A DNA stretch of 64,000 nt from Gardnerella swidsinskii (GCF_003397705.1 NZ_QJVB01000001.1:1-64000); one strand, 5' to 3'; positions 1-9,638 are shown, counted from the stretch's first letter. Notes: a model not told the origin generated them from the letters alone. A program made the numbers and translations.

Positions 1-584
<584 letters not shown>

Positions 585-1339
585 TTCAATGAAGAGCCAA
601 CAAAAGGCTCCAATATTAAAAAGAAAAAGACGAGACATTCTTTAAGGAAAGAACATCCCAACAAAAAACCTCACCACCATTTAACCATCTCTCAGGCACC
701 CTGCAATCTGCAAGGCAGGCAATGAACTGGCAATAATTAACTAATAAGTAGTACAGACACGCTCTTGAGTTCTCAAACCACCACCACACCAGCCGGCCCA
801 TCAACCTCAACCGAGGAGAACCAGCCGCGCTGAGCAGCAAGAGATAAACTTACACCAACCCACGCTAAAACGCAAACTCACCAAAAACAAACACCCCAAA
901 ACCATTGAAAACAAGCCAAAACACCGGCGTGTCGAAAACCACGCAAAAAACACCCAAAAACCAACACAAAACCAGGAACAATAATCAAAACCAACAAAAA
1001 ATAATCAAAAATAGCCCCAAAAACCTCAAAATCGGGAGTGTCGCGCACCCACGCATTAAGAAAAACAACAACAAATACGCAATTAATACAGAATCAACGC
1101 GAAAAAGACACAATAAAAGCCGAAAAAGATGAGATATACGATTAGATAACACAAAAATATATGAGTGCGATATATGGAATACATACGAAATAAGAAATAC
1201 CTGTATAAATAGATACTTATTAAATAAACTTTTATAAAGAATACAAAGCACATAAAAACACAAAAAGCATAAAGCGCATAAAGAAAAGAAGAAAAGAATA
1301 GGATATTAACAGACATTAATAAAAAGAAGGATCAGAAGA
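585..1339 (-). promoter_or_regulatory. rRNA operon leader and upstream gene-free region
   Basis: There is no credible gene in these 755 bases. Read in the rRNA direction (minus strand), the part next to 16S is leader RNA that should hold the rrn promoters, an antitermination motif (754-780) and one side of the RNase III processing stalk. The part at about 840-1130 is strikingly asymmetric: very poor in T on the plus strand, so it is a G/T-rich RNA if transcribed with 16S. From about 1130 to 1339 it becomes plain AT-rich sequence that should carry the promoter of the plus-strand sirtuin gene. I could not place a convincing -35/-10 pair for the rRNA operon. Confidence 0.6.
754..780 (-). promoter_or_regulatory. 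boxA-like rrn antitermination motif
   Basis: On the rRNA-sense strand this reads TGGTTTGAGAACTCAAGAGC followed by GTGTCTG. A TTTGAGAACTCAA-type sequence is found in actinobacterial rrn leaders about 150-200 nt before 16S, where it is regarded as part of the antitermination/processing signal. Position and strand agree with that role. The function is inferred from the resemblance. Confidence 0.55.
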
Positions 1340-2110
1340 ATGAGCAACAAGCAATCGAACAGCAAACGCCATATTGTTGTACTAACCGGAGCAGGAATCT
1401 CCACAAGTGCTGGCATTCCTGATTTTCGCGGACCAGATGGCGTATGGACTAAGCACCCAGAGCAAATGAGTGTTTACGATATAGACGCGTTTTTAAGCAG
1501 CGAAGAAGAACGCATTTACTCTTGGCGCTGGCAAAAAGAGTCACCTGTTTGGAACGCTCAGCCAGGAACAGCACACAAGGCACTTGTAAAACTTGAGAAA
1601 GCTGGAATGCTAGATTTAATAGCCACCCAAAACTTTGACGCACTTCACGAAAAAGCTGGCAATAGCCCAGATATTATAGTGAATTTGCACGGAAGCATTG
1701 GAACCTCACACTGCATGAGCTGCCACGCGAGCTATAAAACTGCCGATATTATGCGCAACTTAGACGAGCATCCAGATCCGCATTGCAGACGCGCTCTTCC
1801 ATACCGTAGCAATATGCCTTGCAACGGTTTAATCAAAACAGACGTTGTATATTTTGGCGAGGCACTTCCTGAAGGAGCAATGGAACGAAGCGCGCAAGCA
1901 ATAGTTAAAGCGGACGAGCTGTGGGTTATTGGTTCCACGCTAGAAGTATTTCCAGCTGCTTCTCTAGTACCGTTAGCCGCGCGTGCAGGAGTGCCTATTA
2001 CGATAATGAACTTGGGCTCTACACAATACGACTATTTGGCAGAGCGTATTATTCGCGAAGATATTGCGAAAGCTCTGCCAAAATTAGTAGACGAAACTAT
2101 TGCAAAGTGA
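1340..2110 (+). CDS. NAD-dependent protein deacylase, sirtuin (Sir2/CobB family)
   Basis: 256 aa, the normal size of a bacterial single-domain sirtuin. It removes acetyl or other acyl groups from protein lysines with consumption of NAD. Visible motifs are the NAD-binding GAGIS and PDFRG near the N-terminus, the TQNFDALH segment, the catalytic histidine in LHGS (about His117), and four zinc-binding cysteines (about Cys125, 128, 149, 161) followed by VVYFGE. The start is the ATG preceded by a GAAGGA ribosome site. The gene stands alone between the rRNA leader and a convergent alpha-glucosidase gene, with only 25 nt between the two stops. Cytoplasmic. Substrates cannot be deduced from sequence. 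Confidence 0.95.
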   Translation: MSNKQSNSKRHIVVLTGAGISTSAGIPDFRGPDGVWTKHPEQMSVYDIDAFLSSEEERIYSWRWQKESPVWNAQPGTAHKALVKLEKAGMLDLIATQNFDALHEKAGNSPDIIVNLHGSIGTSHCMSCHASYKTADIMRNLDEHPDPHCRRALPYRSNMPCNGLIKTDVVYFGEALPEGAMERSAQAIVKADELWVIGSTLEVFPAASLVPLAARAGVPITIMNLGSTQYDYLAERIIREDIAKALPKLVDETIAK

Positions 2111-2135
2111 TTATTGCACAGTAACGCTATTAAAA

Positions 2136-4055
2136 CTATTGCAAAGTAACAGCTATACCTTCCCAAGGCGCAAGCGTACCGTTTTTAAGCGATGTAAGCG
2201 CGTGATTCACGTCGTAAGTTGTAACCATTACGTCACGCCCTACAAAAGCGTTAGAGGCGCGATTTTGCAATAATTGCGCGCTCTGCGTAGGTATAGGCAC
2301 GGTTGAATCAGTCATATTAATCATTACGAGCATGCGTTCTGTAGATTCCGCAGAATTTGCAGCAGATTCCGCAGCAGTCTCTGCAGAGTCATCCTGCTTT
2401 TCGCAATCAGATTTAAGCTCGCGCACGAAAGCGTACACGCACTCGTCATCCGCATCGACCAAATTCCAAGAGCCGGCAGAAACAATCGGCTCCGAATGAC
2501 GCAATGCAATTAAATACTTGTAAAAAGCGTAAACAGAATCCGAATCTTCCATCTGCTCAGCTGCATTAATATCTACGTAGTTAGGATTCACGCTAATCCA
2601 TGGCTCCGCATTGTTTAGCGACGGAACATTAAAAGGTATGAATCCCGCGTATTTAGAAGCATTCCACTGCATTGGAGTTCGAGAATTATCGCGACCGCGC
2701 TTTGCGAGCGCATCCATCATAGACTCCGCCGACTGAATATGCGCTTCTTCTACGCGCTGCTTAAACATGTTCAACGCTTCCAAATCGCGATACTGATCAA
2801 GACGAGTAAAGTGCGCGTTAGTCATACCAATTTCTTCACCTTGATACACGTACGGAGTGCCGCGATGCATGTGAAGAAGCATTGCAATTGCCTTAGCGGA
2901 TCGCACACGCATCTCATCGCTAGATTCACTTCCCCAGCGAGAAAGCGCACGCGGCTGATCGTGATTATTAAAGAACAGGCTCGCCCAACCAGCGTCCGCT
3001 ACAGCTTGCTGCTGCTCAGCCATCACGCGCTTTAATTCCGTAAGCTTTAGCGGCACAGGATTCCACTTAGTTCCGTTTTCGCAATCGATATCCACGTGAT
3101 TGAACAGAAATAACATGTCGAGTTCACTGTGAGTAGGATCAGTAATATAAGTATTACGGTGCGGAGAAATTCCCGGAGCTTCACCAACAGTTAAGAAACC
3201 TTCGCGCCCTTCGAAAACTTCTGCACGCATCTCACGTAAGAATTCGTCTAAACGAGGACCATCCGAGCAGAACGGGAACGGCGAAGAATAGCCGTCAGCA
3301 CCAGCTGGAAAATCTTCAATCTGGCAGCCAACTTCCCCAGGCAAACGACCTTCAGAATCAACATGCTTGGAAATTTGCGTAATCACATCCATGCGGAAGC
3401 CGTCAATTCCGCGATCCATCCACCAATTCATCATCTTGTACACGGCAGCGCGAACCGCGGGATTTTCCCAATTCAAATCTGGTTGCTTTGGAGAATACTG
3501 GTGAAGGAAGTATTCTCCGCGCTTCGGATCGTAAGTCCACGCGGAACCGCCGAAATACGAACCCCACTTATTCGGCTCCGCACCCGGCTCACCAGGCACA
3601 CAACTTTCACGCGCAGGCCTCCACCAATACCAATCAGCGTAATCACTAGAAGCATCTCTTGAAGCCTGGAACCAAGCATGCTCGTCAGAAGTGTGATTTA
3701 CTACTAAATCCATCACAACTTTAAGCCCACGCTTGTGCGCGCCAGCCAAAAGTTCGTCCATATCTTCCAAAGTGCCAAAAAGCGGGTCGATATCTTGATA
3801 ATCGGAAATATCGTAACCGTTATCGTCTTGCGGAGACTTGTAAACAGGGCTGAGCCAGAGCACGTCAACACCTAAATCAGCCAAATAGTCGAGACGTGAA
3901 GTGATTCCCTTCAAATCACCAATGCCGTCACCGTTCGTATCCTGGAAGCTTCGCGGATAAATCTGATACACTACTGCATTCGCCCACCAAGGGTTTGGCG
4001 TAGCGCCGTTTGTGCGCACGGATTCTGGCAAGTTTGCTCTGTCAAAAGTAGTCAT
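2136..4055 (-). CDS. GH13 alpha-glucosidase (oligo-1,6-glucosidase-like)
   Basis: 639 aa, intracellular (no signal peptide). It hydrolyses terminal alpha-glucosidic bonds of short malto- or isomalto-oligosaccharides. The N-terminus WWANAVVYQIYPRSFQD and the DTNGDGIGDLKGI segment are typical of the GH13 oligo-1,6-glucosidase/alpha-glucosidase subfamilies. Catalytic residues can be placed as the nucleophile Asp in GFRMDVI, the acid/base Glu in VGEAPG and the transition-state Asp in NNHDQPR. Near the C-terminus there is an extra stretch rich in Ala, Ser, Glu and Asp (DDSAETAAESAANSAEST) inside the beta-sandwich domain, making the protein somewhat longer than the usual 550-600 aa. The start has GGGG about 7 nt upstream. 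Exact linkage preference is not decidable. Confidence 0.93.
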   Translation of the reverse strand: MTTFDRANLPESVRTNGATPNPWWANAVVYQIYPRSFQDTNGDGIGDLKGITSRLDYLADLGVDVLWLSPVYKSPQDDNGYDISDYQDIDPLFGTLEDMDELLAGAHKRGLKVVMDLVVNHTSDEHAWFQASRDASSDYADWYWWRPARESCVPGEPGAEPNKWGSYFGGSAWTYDPKRGEYFLHQYSPKQPDLNWENPAVRAAVYKMMNWWMDRGIDGFRMDVITQISKHVDSEGRLPGEVGCQIEDFPAGADGYSSPFPFCSDGPRLDEFLREMRAEVFEGREGFLTVGEAPGISPHRNTYITDPTHSELDMLFLFNHVDIDCENGTKWNPVPLKLTELKRVMAEQQQAVADAGWASLFFNNHDQPRALSRWGSESSDEMRVRSAKAIAMLLHMHRGTPYVYQGEEIGMTNAHFTRLDQYRDLEALNMFKQRVEEAHIQSAESMMDALAKRGRDNSRTPMQWNASKYAGFIPFNVPSLNNAEPWISVNPNYVDINAAEQMEDSDSVYAFYKYLIALRHSEPIVSAGSWNLVDADDECVYAFVRELKSDCEKQDDSAETAAESAANSAESTERMLVMINMTDSTVPIPTQSAQLLQNRASNAFVGRDVMVTTYDVNHALTSLKNGTLAPWEGIAVTLQ

Positions 4056-4191
4056 ATAAACCCCATTAATTTACGTTAATAAGTATTTTTATTACAGTTT
4101 TATTTATTACAAATAATTTTATTTATTTAATAGTATTGATGATTTTAGACTCTAAATTTTATCAGCATATTAGATGTTACGCGCGGATCAT

Positions 4192-4226
4192 AAAAAGCGG
4201 CCCGCAGTAAAAACCGCGAGCCGCTC
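4192..4226 (-). terminator. intrinsic terminator after the ketopantoate reductase-like gene
   Basis: On the minus strand AGCGGCTCGCGG, a TTTTTA loop and CTGCGGGCCGCT form a 12-bp stem (two G-U pairs) followed by TTTTTATG. It lies 44 nt beyond the stop at 4270. Confidence 0.85.
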
Positions 4227-4269
4227 CTCCTTCTCATTCATTGCAAGAGCTATAGGGATACTCTCTAAA

Positions 4270-5238
4270 TTATTGCTGATTATGAAGCTTGAACGCGAGT
4301 TCTGCCAAATGAACTCCGTGCGTTAAGAATTCGTGAGTACGGCAAACGTAATCATTTTCGCGACCGAGCTTTGCTATGTAACCATTAATGTAATCGACTT
4401 CAGTCTTTCGTCCGCGACTCATATCTTGGTACATAGAAGGATAGTGCAAAGGATTTGCCACGCGACTTACGTAATCAATAGCTTCCATCTCTTGCTGACG
4501 CGTATTAACCATACGAATTCCGGCACGATCGCACACATCGTACGCTTCGTTAATAAGCTGACGAGCCATATCCATTGCTCCTGGGTACGAAATAAACTGA
4601 CCCATCTGAATCTGATACATAGTACACAAAGTATTAATTACGGAATTAAAAATCACCTTCGCCATGCAAGTACCCTTAAAATCTTCCGTAATAGTAGGGT
4701 TCAGGCCGGCAACCTTAAAATCGTCTCGCATAGCAAGCTCAACGTCGCTCACCTGCTCATTCAACGCGCACATATTCATGCTTCCAACGCCGACTTTACC
4801 AATAAAATCAACGTCTCCAGGGCCGTTCAAAACGGTCGCAATCATGGCAGTTCCACCGTAAATACGATCGTCACTAAAATACTGCTGCAACTTTTCAAAA
4901 TGACCCCAACCGTTCATTGCAGCAAACACAACCTGATGGTCCTTAAACAGATGCTTGCAACGCTCCAACATTTCCGCGAGCTGCATCTGCTTCATAAACA
5001 CAATCCACACGTCCGGGTCGCCGTCGTAATCTTCAGGCGTATACATATTAATCGGCACCAAATGACGGTTTTCATGGTCTCGGCTCACCATTACACCACC
5101 CTGCTCGCGCACCTTGCTCACGTTCTCATCCCAGGCGTCAATGAAATCAACATGAATACCAGCCGTTTCCTGCAACAAAACGCCATAGCGATATCCCATA
5201 GCTCCCGAACCGATCATTGCATATTTCATGCCACTCAT
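4270..5238 (-). CDS. 2-dehydropantoate 2-reductase family protein (PanE/ApbA-like)
   Basis: 322 aa. The family reduces ketopantoate to pantoate with NADPH in CoA biosynthesis, but many paralogues act on other 2-keto acids. The N-terminal Rossmann motif is GSGAMG directly after a short beta strand, and the C-terminal half holds the helical ApbA_C segment (TCMAKVIFNSVINTLCTM) whose lysine is expected to be catalytic. The start ATG is preceded by a perfect AAAGGAGGTG ribosome site. No other pantothenate gene is nearby. The gene is monocistronic between the ribose-operon terminator and its own terminator. The family call is secure; the substrate is not. Confidence 0.85.
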   Translation of the reverse strand: MSGMKYAMIGSGAMGYRYGVLLQETAGIHVDFIDAWDENVSKVREQGGVMVSRDHENRHLVPINMYTPEDYDGDPDVWIVFMKQMQLAEMLERCKHLFKDHQVVFAAMNGWGHFEKLQQYFSDDRIYGGTAMIATVLNGPGDVDFIGKVGVGSMNMCALNEQVSDVELAMRDDFKVAGLNPTITEDFKGTCMAKVIFNSVINTLCTMYQIQMGQFISYPGAMDMARQLINEAYDVCDRAGIRMVNTRQQEMEAIDYVSRVANPLHYPSMYQDMSRGRKTEVDYINGYIAKLGRENDYVCRTHEFLTHGVHLAELAFKLHNQQ

Positions 5239-5322
5239 AGTGACACCTCCTTTTAGGTAAAAATGTGCTTAGGCGAAATTCGTGCATACATGAAAATTCG
5301 TCGAAGCGACTGTAAATATAGT

Positions 5323-5372
5323 AAAAAGCAGTAAGGCTGATTGTAGTGACTAAAATCAGCCAACTGCTTTTT
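5323..5372 (-). terminator. strong intrinsic terminator at the end of the ribose operon
   Basis: A nested hairpin: outer arms AAAAAGCAGT / ACTGCTTTTT and inner arms GGCTGATT / AATCAGCC. On the minus strand the stem runs into TTTTT and then AT-rich sequence. It sits about 110 nt past the rbsK stop and before the next gene, so it ends the rbs transcript. Its symmetry means it could also stop plus-strand transcription. Confidence 0.85.
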
Positions 5373-5480
5373 GGTTTTTATAGCATATTACACAGTTTTA
5401 GAAGAATGTCAAAATTCTGCGCATCGGCAAGGCGCGAACGTCAACTGAATATACTTACAATTTATGCATGCATCACCTAC

Positions 5481-6542
5481 TTACAAGTGAAAAAATTGAC
5501 GAATTTGAGCAACTGTACCGTAAGAAGCTTGTGCGCCAAATCCAGTAGCAGCATATGCAGCTACATAAGAAGCGAGTGACGCTGCATCAACCAACCGCAT
5601 ATCCACAGACAAACACGCAAGCACAGTACCCATAAAGGCATCGCCACAACCCGTAGTATCAACGGCATTGACATGCTGAGCCATAATTCGATGCACCGAA
5701 TTATCAGCATAATCCAAAACCATAGACCCACGTGAGCCAAGTGTTACTATTGCCTCATTAAAGCCAAACTCATGCATTGCATGAAGCGTATGCTTCCAAT
5801 CAAATGAATCCCAATCACCGCTATCTGGTTCTGAAATATGCAATAGCTGTGCCATTTCATGCTCATTGACCAGTAAGATATCTGCAGATCGTATAAGATC
5901 TTGCGGTAATGTATCCAAAAAAGGCGAATTATTAAGCAAAACTTTTACGCCATGTTCATGCGCTAAGCGAGCGCACATCGTAACCGATTCTAATGGACTT
6001 TCCAAGCAAAGCCCTAATACTTTTGCATTAGTAATAGCAGCTTGCACAGATGGCGACTGAATATAATCAATATCAACTTGCGAGTTAGACCCAGGCGCAT
6101 AAACAATAGTATTTTCGCCACTTTGCGCATCCACTGTAATCACTGTTGCGCCACTGTTGCAATTGGGTACATGACGTACATACGTCGTATCAACACCAGA
6201 TTCTCGCAAAGCACCAGTAAGAAAATCAGCATTAGCATCATCACCTACAGCACCGAACATACATACGTGCGCACCAAGCTTTGCAGCAGATACTGCCTGA
6301 TTACCTGACTTGCCTCCAGGCAGTATTCGTATTTCGTTACCTTTAATGGTCTCACCAGGCATAGGAAGACGATTAGCAACAATAGTATAATCCGCATTCA
6401 TAGAACCAACTATCGCTACAGTAGGCATCTTCATATTTCGTAACGCAGGCAATGTCTCATGTTGCAAAGCCACGTTAACAGGCTGAATGACTTTAATCTT
6501 TTCTAAACTCTCTAACGAGTCAAGCATATGATAACTACACAT
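5481..6542 (-). CDS. rbsK: ribokinase (PfkB family)
   Basis: 353 aa from the chosen start. It phosphorylates D-ribose to ribose 5-phosphate with ATP, the last step of the ribose uptake pathway encoded upstream. PfkB features: the GSMNADYT start of the Rossmann-like fold, the glycine-rich GGKSGNQAVSAAKLGA substrate motif, and the C-terminal DTTGCGDAFMG containing the anion hole and the catalytic Asp. The frame stays open to 6626 inside rbsD, but the ATG at 6542 has GGGAGAA 5-6 nt upstream and lies 31 nt past the rbsD stop, so I chose it. It gives about 40 extra residues before the usual ribokinase start; a later ATG near the conserved core has no ribosome site. Last gene of the rbs operon. Confidence 0.93.
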   Translation of the reverse strand: MCSYHMLDSLESLEKIKVIQPVNVALQHETLPALRNMKMPTVAIVGSMNADYTIVANRLPMPGETIKGNEIRILPGGKSGNQAVSAAKLGAHVCMFGAVGDDANADFLTGALRESGVDTTYVRHVPNCNSGATVITVDAQSGENTIVYAPGSNSQVDIDYIQSPSVQAAITNAKVLGLCLESPLESVTMCARLAHEHGVKVLLNNSPFLDTLPQDLIRSADILLVNEHEMAQLLHISEPDSGDWDSFDWKHTLHAMHEFGFNEAIVTLGSRGSMVLDYADNSVHRIMAQHVNAVDTTGCGDAFMGTVLACLSVDMRLVDAASLASYVAAYAATGFGAQASYGTVAQIRQFFHL

Positions 6543-6573
6543 AATTCTCCCTAAATATTGCGCAAAACAAAGC

Positions 6574-6969
6574 TTAGAATGGAACGCCACAACGCAGCAA
6601 CACGTTAGAATACGGAGTAGTCTCACCCGTTCGAATCACGAATTTAGCTTGCGAAACAAGAGCCTTAAACCCTCGTTCGCCATCATGCGGCACATAAGTC
6701 AATGGCACACCAAGCAAATCCTTGATCCATGTTTCTGGAACATCATCACAAGCTTCTTCCGCCATAATACCAGACTCAAGAACAAGATCATCCTTTATTG
6801 ATGCAAGCACATCAGGAAATCGCGGTATTCCAAAAACCAAAGCTAAATCAATAACTTCTACGCCCGCTGGGACAGGCAGGCCACAGTCAGAAACAACAAA
6901 TTGATCCTTATGCCTCAATTTTGCAATAGCAGCTGCTAATTGTGCGTTCAAAATACCATGAGTTAACAT
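6574..6969 (-). CDS. rbsD: D-ribose pyranase
   Basis: 131 aa, normal length for RbsD. It interconverts the beta-pyranose and beta-furanose forms of ribose so that ribokinase can use the sugar. The sequence shows the RbsD pattern throughout: a histidine in the HGILNAQLAAAIAKLRH start, VSDCGLPVPAGVEVIDLAL, and the C-terminal FVIRTGETTPYSNVLLRCGVPF region. The start has GGGGTGA about 6 nt upstream. It lies between rbsB and rbsK and is cytoplasmic. Confidence 0.95.
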   Translation of the reverse strand: MLTHGILNAQLAAAIAKLRHKDQFVVSDCGLPVPAGVEVIDLALVFGIPRFPDVLASIKDDLVLESGIMAEEACDDVPETWIKDLLGVPLTYVPHDGERGFKALVSQAKFVIRTGETTPYSNVLLRCGVPF

Positions 6970-7263
6970 AATTCACCCCATATCGTGGCTCATGAAAGTG
7001 ACATCAACAATGATCATCACCTTCATAACAAGTGCGCCACCACGAACATATATGATAAAAAATCTTATTAAGAAAACAATGGCGTTGAGAACACTAAAGC
7101 ATACGGTATTAATAAATTTTACTGTTGCGATTATTTTCACGAAAGCATCATGAATGCTCTCAACACCATATAAATTTTGCATTAGCTATATTAATCCATA
7201 AAACTACTCAACATAAACTTTAATGTTTATATACAGAATTACATAGTTTTATGCAAATATGTA
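6970..7263 (-). other. rbsB-rbsD spacer, gene-free, with long-range stem
   Basis: 294 nt inside the operon. An open frame of 69 codons (7182 to 6973) lacks a ribosome site and resembles nothing I know. On the transcribed strand GGTGTTGAGAGC and GTTCTCAACGCC (plus positions about 7158-7169 and 7079-7090) can pair as a long-range stem with U-rich sequence after it. This could be a partial transcription or decay barrier that sets rbsB levels above rbsDK; that is inference. Confidence 0.35.
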
Positions 7264-8205
7264 TTACTCAAAATCACCCACATTCTTTATTGTCACTGTT
7301 TTCACAGTAATTGGTTCAGTCTTTGGAACACTTTGCCCTTTAATAGCTTTTACAGCAGCAGCAACGGCGGAACGACCAAGTTCCTTTGGCTGCTGAGCAA
7401 TTGTTCCAGCCATTGCGCCGGCCTTAATAGCTTTCATACCGTCAACAGTGCCATCGAAACCGACTACTTTAATTTCTTTACCAGCTTTAGCTCCTAATGC
7501 TTGAATGGCACCTAATGCCATCTCGTCATTTTCGGCGTAAATGCCGGTTGCATTCGGGTGCGATTGCAACAAATTAGTAGCCACATTTAATGCTTCAGCA
7601 CGGTCAAAGTTAGCAGTTTGTTCTGCTACAACTTTAATATTTGAATATTTCTTAATACGATCTTTGAATCCTTTGCCACGGTCGCGAGTAGAAGCCGCTC
7701 CAGGAATACCTTGCAAAATCAAAACTTCACCCTTTTCGCCCATACTATTAGCTAGCGTGTCAGCAGCCTGAGCACCACCAGCAACGTTATCGGAAGCAAT
7801 ATGCGAAGTAACTTTTTCACCAGTTACAGAACGGTCAACAGAAATCACAGGCAAGTTCGCGCTTAGCAACGGGGCAACTGCAGGACCAGCAGCATCAGAA
7901 TCTACAGGGTTAATAATAACAACTTTTGCACCTTGTGATTGAGCATTCTGCGCTTGATCCTGCTGCTTTGCAGAATCATTCTGAGCGTCGGAAACTTGCA
8001 AATCAACACCAAGTTTCTTTGCTTCAGCTTGGGCACCATCACGCAAATCCACAAAGAACGGATTGTTCAAAGTAGAAACTAGCAATGCGACTTTATCGCC
8101 ACCATTAGTACTACCACATGCACTCATGCTGACAATAAGTGCAGATGCTGCTGCAACCGCGCAAGCAATCTTTACGCCTCGACGCATAATTGGATAATTC
8201 ATCAT
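7264..8205 (-). CDS. rbsB: ribose ABC transporter, substrate-binding lipoprotein
   Basis: 313 aa. The extracytoplasmic receptor that delivers ribose to RbsC/RbsA. The N-terminus is a signal peptide with a lipobox ending in SMSACGS (lipidated Cys about residue 30), then a Peripla_BP_4 type sugar-binding fold (VALLVSTLNNPFFVDLRDGA; NPVDSDAAGPAV; VISVDRSVTG; YAENDEMALGAIQALG; VVGFDGTVDG). This closely resembles RbsB of other bacteria. AAAGGAGAT precedes the start. As in an actinobacterium without an outer membrane, it should be anchored on the outer face of the membrane. Confidence 0.94.
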   Translation of the reverse strand: MMNYPIMRRGVKIACAVAAASALIVSMSACGSTNGGDKVALLVSTLNNPFFVDLRDGAQAEAKKLGVDLQVSDAQNDSAKQQDQAQNAQSQGAKVVIINPVDSDAAGPAVAPLLSANLPVISVDRSVTGEKVTSHIASDNVAGGAQAADTLANSMGEKGEVLILQGIPGAASTRDRGKGFKDRIKKYSNIKVVAEQTANFDRAEALNVATNLLQSHPNATGIYAENDEMALGAIQALGAKAGKEIKVVGFDGTVDGMKAIKAGAMAGTIAQQPKELGRSAVAAAVKAIKGQSVPKTEPITVKTVTIKNVGDFE

Positions 8206-8357
8206 ATCTCCTTTGATTATTGCCCTGTGCTACCGCAAGTTTTAGTTCGATAAATCCACAATGTTGCAGTGACATAAGGCTGATGTTTCACCATCTCTTT
8301 ACCTTATTGTTACGTAGTTTTGAGTTATAAAGTTCAGTTATAATATTCCAAATCGTC

Positions 8358-8405
8358 TCAATTCTTGCTGAAAATATTGATTACTCGCCACTTACGAATC
8401 AACAT
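8358..8405 (-). other. possible 15-codon small ORF with strong ribosome site in the rbsC-rbsB spacer
   Basis: On the transcribed strand AGGAAGGAGGTG (plus 8416-8427) is the best Shine-Dalgarno sequence of the operon, yet rbsB starts about 210 nt further on. Downstream of it an ATG at 8405 (or a TTG 6 nt earlier) opens a 15-codon frame, MLIRKWRVINIFSKN. The remaining 260-nt spacer holds only the rbsB ribosome site. It may be a leader peptide, a remnant of a gene, or a non-coding site. Low confidence as a gene. Confidence 0.25.
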
Positions 8406-8465
8406 TTGCAAGATTCACCTCCTTCCTACGAGAAGATCAAGTTTATAAAAAGTATTAATTTGCTG

Positions 8466-9467
8466 TCAGTGCGTATCTTCCTTGCGGCGCAAAGTGTCAA
8501 GGCTCACAGCAAAGGCAATAACCAAACCAATAACTACTTGCTGCCAGAAGGAGGAAACATTCAAAATATTCAAGCCATTACGAATTACAGCCAGCAAAAT
8601 TGCTCCTACGAAAGTGCCAGAAATCTTACCTTTACCGCCCGAAAGCGAAGCACCACCGATAACAACAGAAGCAATAGCATCCATTTCATAGCCAGCGGCA
8701 GCCTGAGGCTGAGCGGAATGTAAACGACCGGCAATAACTAAACCAGCGATGGCAGCGAAAATACCGGAAAAAACAAACACCATAATTTGCGTTTTATGAA
8801 TATTGATACCAGAAAGGCGAGAAGCCTCCATATTTCCACCAACAGCATACATAGAACGACCAGTAGTGGTGAAGTTCAGTATTACTGCAGCAATAACACC
8901 CATGATAATCATCATCACAATTGGCATTGGAATACCTAATATCTTGGCACCAAAGAAATTCACCATGCCAGAAGTGGAAATAGGACGACCGTCTGAAACA
9001 ACAAGGGTAAGTCCACGCGCAACAGACATCATTGCCAATGTAGCAATAAACGACGGTAACTTAAGAAAAGCGTTTGCAACACCTGAAATAAGACCAAAAA
9101 GCGCACCGGTTACTATGCCTACAACAACAGTTAACACTGGTGGCAAACCCATAGAAACGCCTGTATACGCAACCAACATACTAGAAATTGCAGCCACCGC
9201 ACCTACTGACAAATCAATACCAGCGGACACGATAACAAAGGTTTGACCGAATGCCAAAATAGCAACTGTCGCAGCTTGAATACCCACATTGAGAATATTC
9301 ACACTTGTCAAAAATGCTGGCGTGGCGCACGAAAGCGCAGCACACAAGATAATCAAGCCGATAAGAGCGCCATTGCGTGATGCAAACTTTTTCGCTGCAG
9401 GCAAAAATCCTTTATCAACTGCACCGTATCCCAAATGCTCAGATTTTGCACTACTCGTAGCAGCCAT
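8466..9467 (-). CDS. rbsC: ribose ABC transporter, permease
   Basis: 333 aa with about 8-10 hydrophobic segments. BPD_transp_2 family. Recognisable features are the AFGQTFVIVSAGIDLSVGAV segment, the MMSVARGLTLVVSDGRPI loop and the cytoplasmic coupling region ASVVIGGASLSGGKGKISGT, which contacts the ATPase. The start has AAAGGAG 8 nt upstream. It forms the membrane channel for ribose with RbsA and RbsB; rbsA lies upstream, separated by a spacer with a stem-loop. Confidence 0.95.
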   Translation of the reverse strand: MAATSSAKSEHLGYGAVDKGFLPAAKKFASRNGALIGLIILCAALSCATPAFLTSVNILNVGIQAATVAILAFGQTFVIVSAGIDLSVGAVAAISSMLVAYTGVSMGLPPVLTVVVGIVTGALFGLISGVANAFLKLPSFIATLAMMSVARGLTLVVSDGRPISTSGMVNFFGAKILGIPMPIVMMIIMGVIAAVILNFTTTGRSMYAVGGNMEASRLSGINIHKTQIMVFVFSGIFAAIAGLVIAGRLHSAQPQAAAGYEMDAIASVVIGGASLSGGKGKISGTFVGAILLAVIRNGLNILNVSSFWQQVVIGLVIAFAVSLDTLRRKEDTH

Positions 9468-9573
9468 AATTTATACTCCTTTAACAAATTTTGCTATAAC
9501 TCACTGCACTGCTGTGTGCAATAAATTGTTGTATGCAAGTTTTACGTTTGATTGGTAACTTTAATTTTTAAGA

Positions 9574-9609
9574 TTTCAATATGGCTCATGTATCAGTTTC
9601 ATATTGAAA
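9574..9609 (-). other. stem-loop in the rbsA-rbsC spacer
   Basis: TTTCAATATG and CATATTGAAA (10-bp perfect stem, 16-nt loop) lie about 30 nt after the rbsA stop. No real U-tract follows, so it is more likely an mRNA processing or stabilising element than a full terminator. Confidence 0.45.
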
Positions 9610-9638
9610 GCAGTAAGGTTTTACTCATTCCTGTATGC

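Noticed and set aside
905-1316. Open frames in the rrn upstream region
   Set aside because: Low-complexity translations (Lys/Asn/Gln or Phe/Leu/Tyr) caused by base asymmetry; no ribosome sites.
6973-7182. 69-codon frame between rbsD and rbsB
   Set aside because: No ribosome site, AT-rich translation with no recognisable pattern; treated as spacer.
8406-9246. Plus-strand open frames opposite rbsC
   Set aside because: Antisense shadows of the clearly conserved permease gene.
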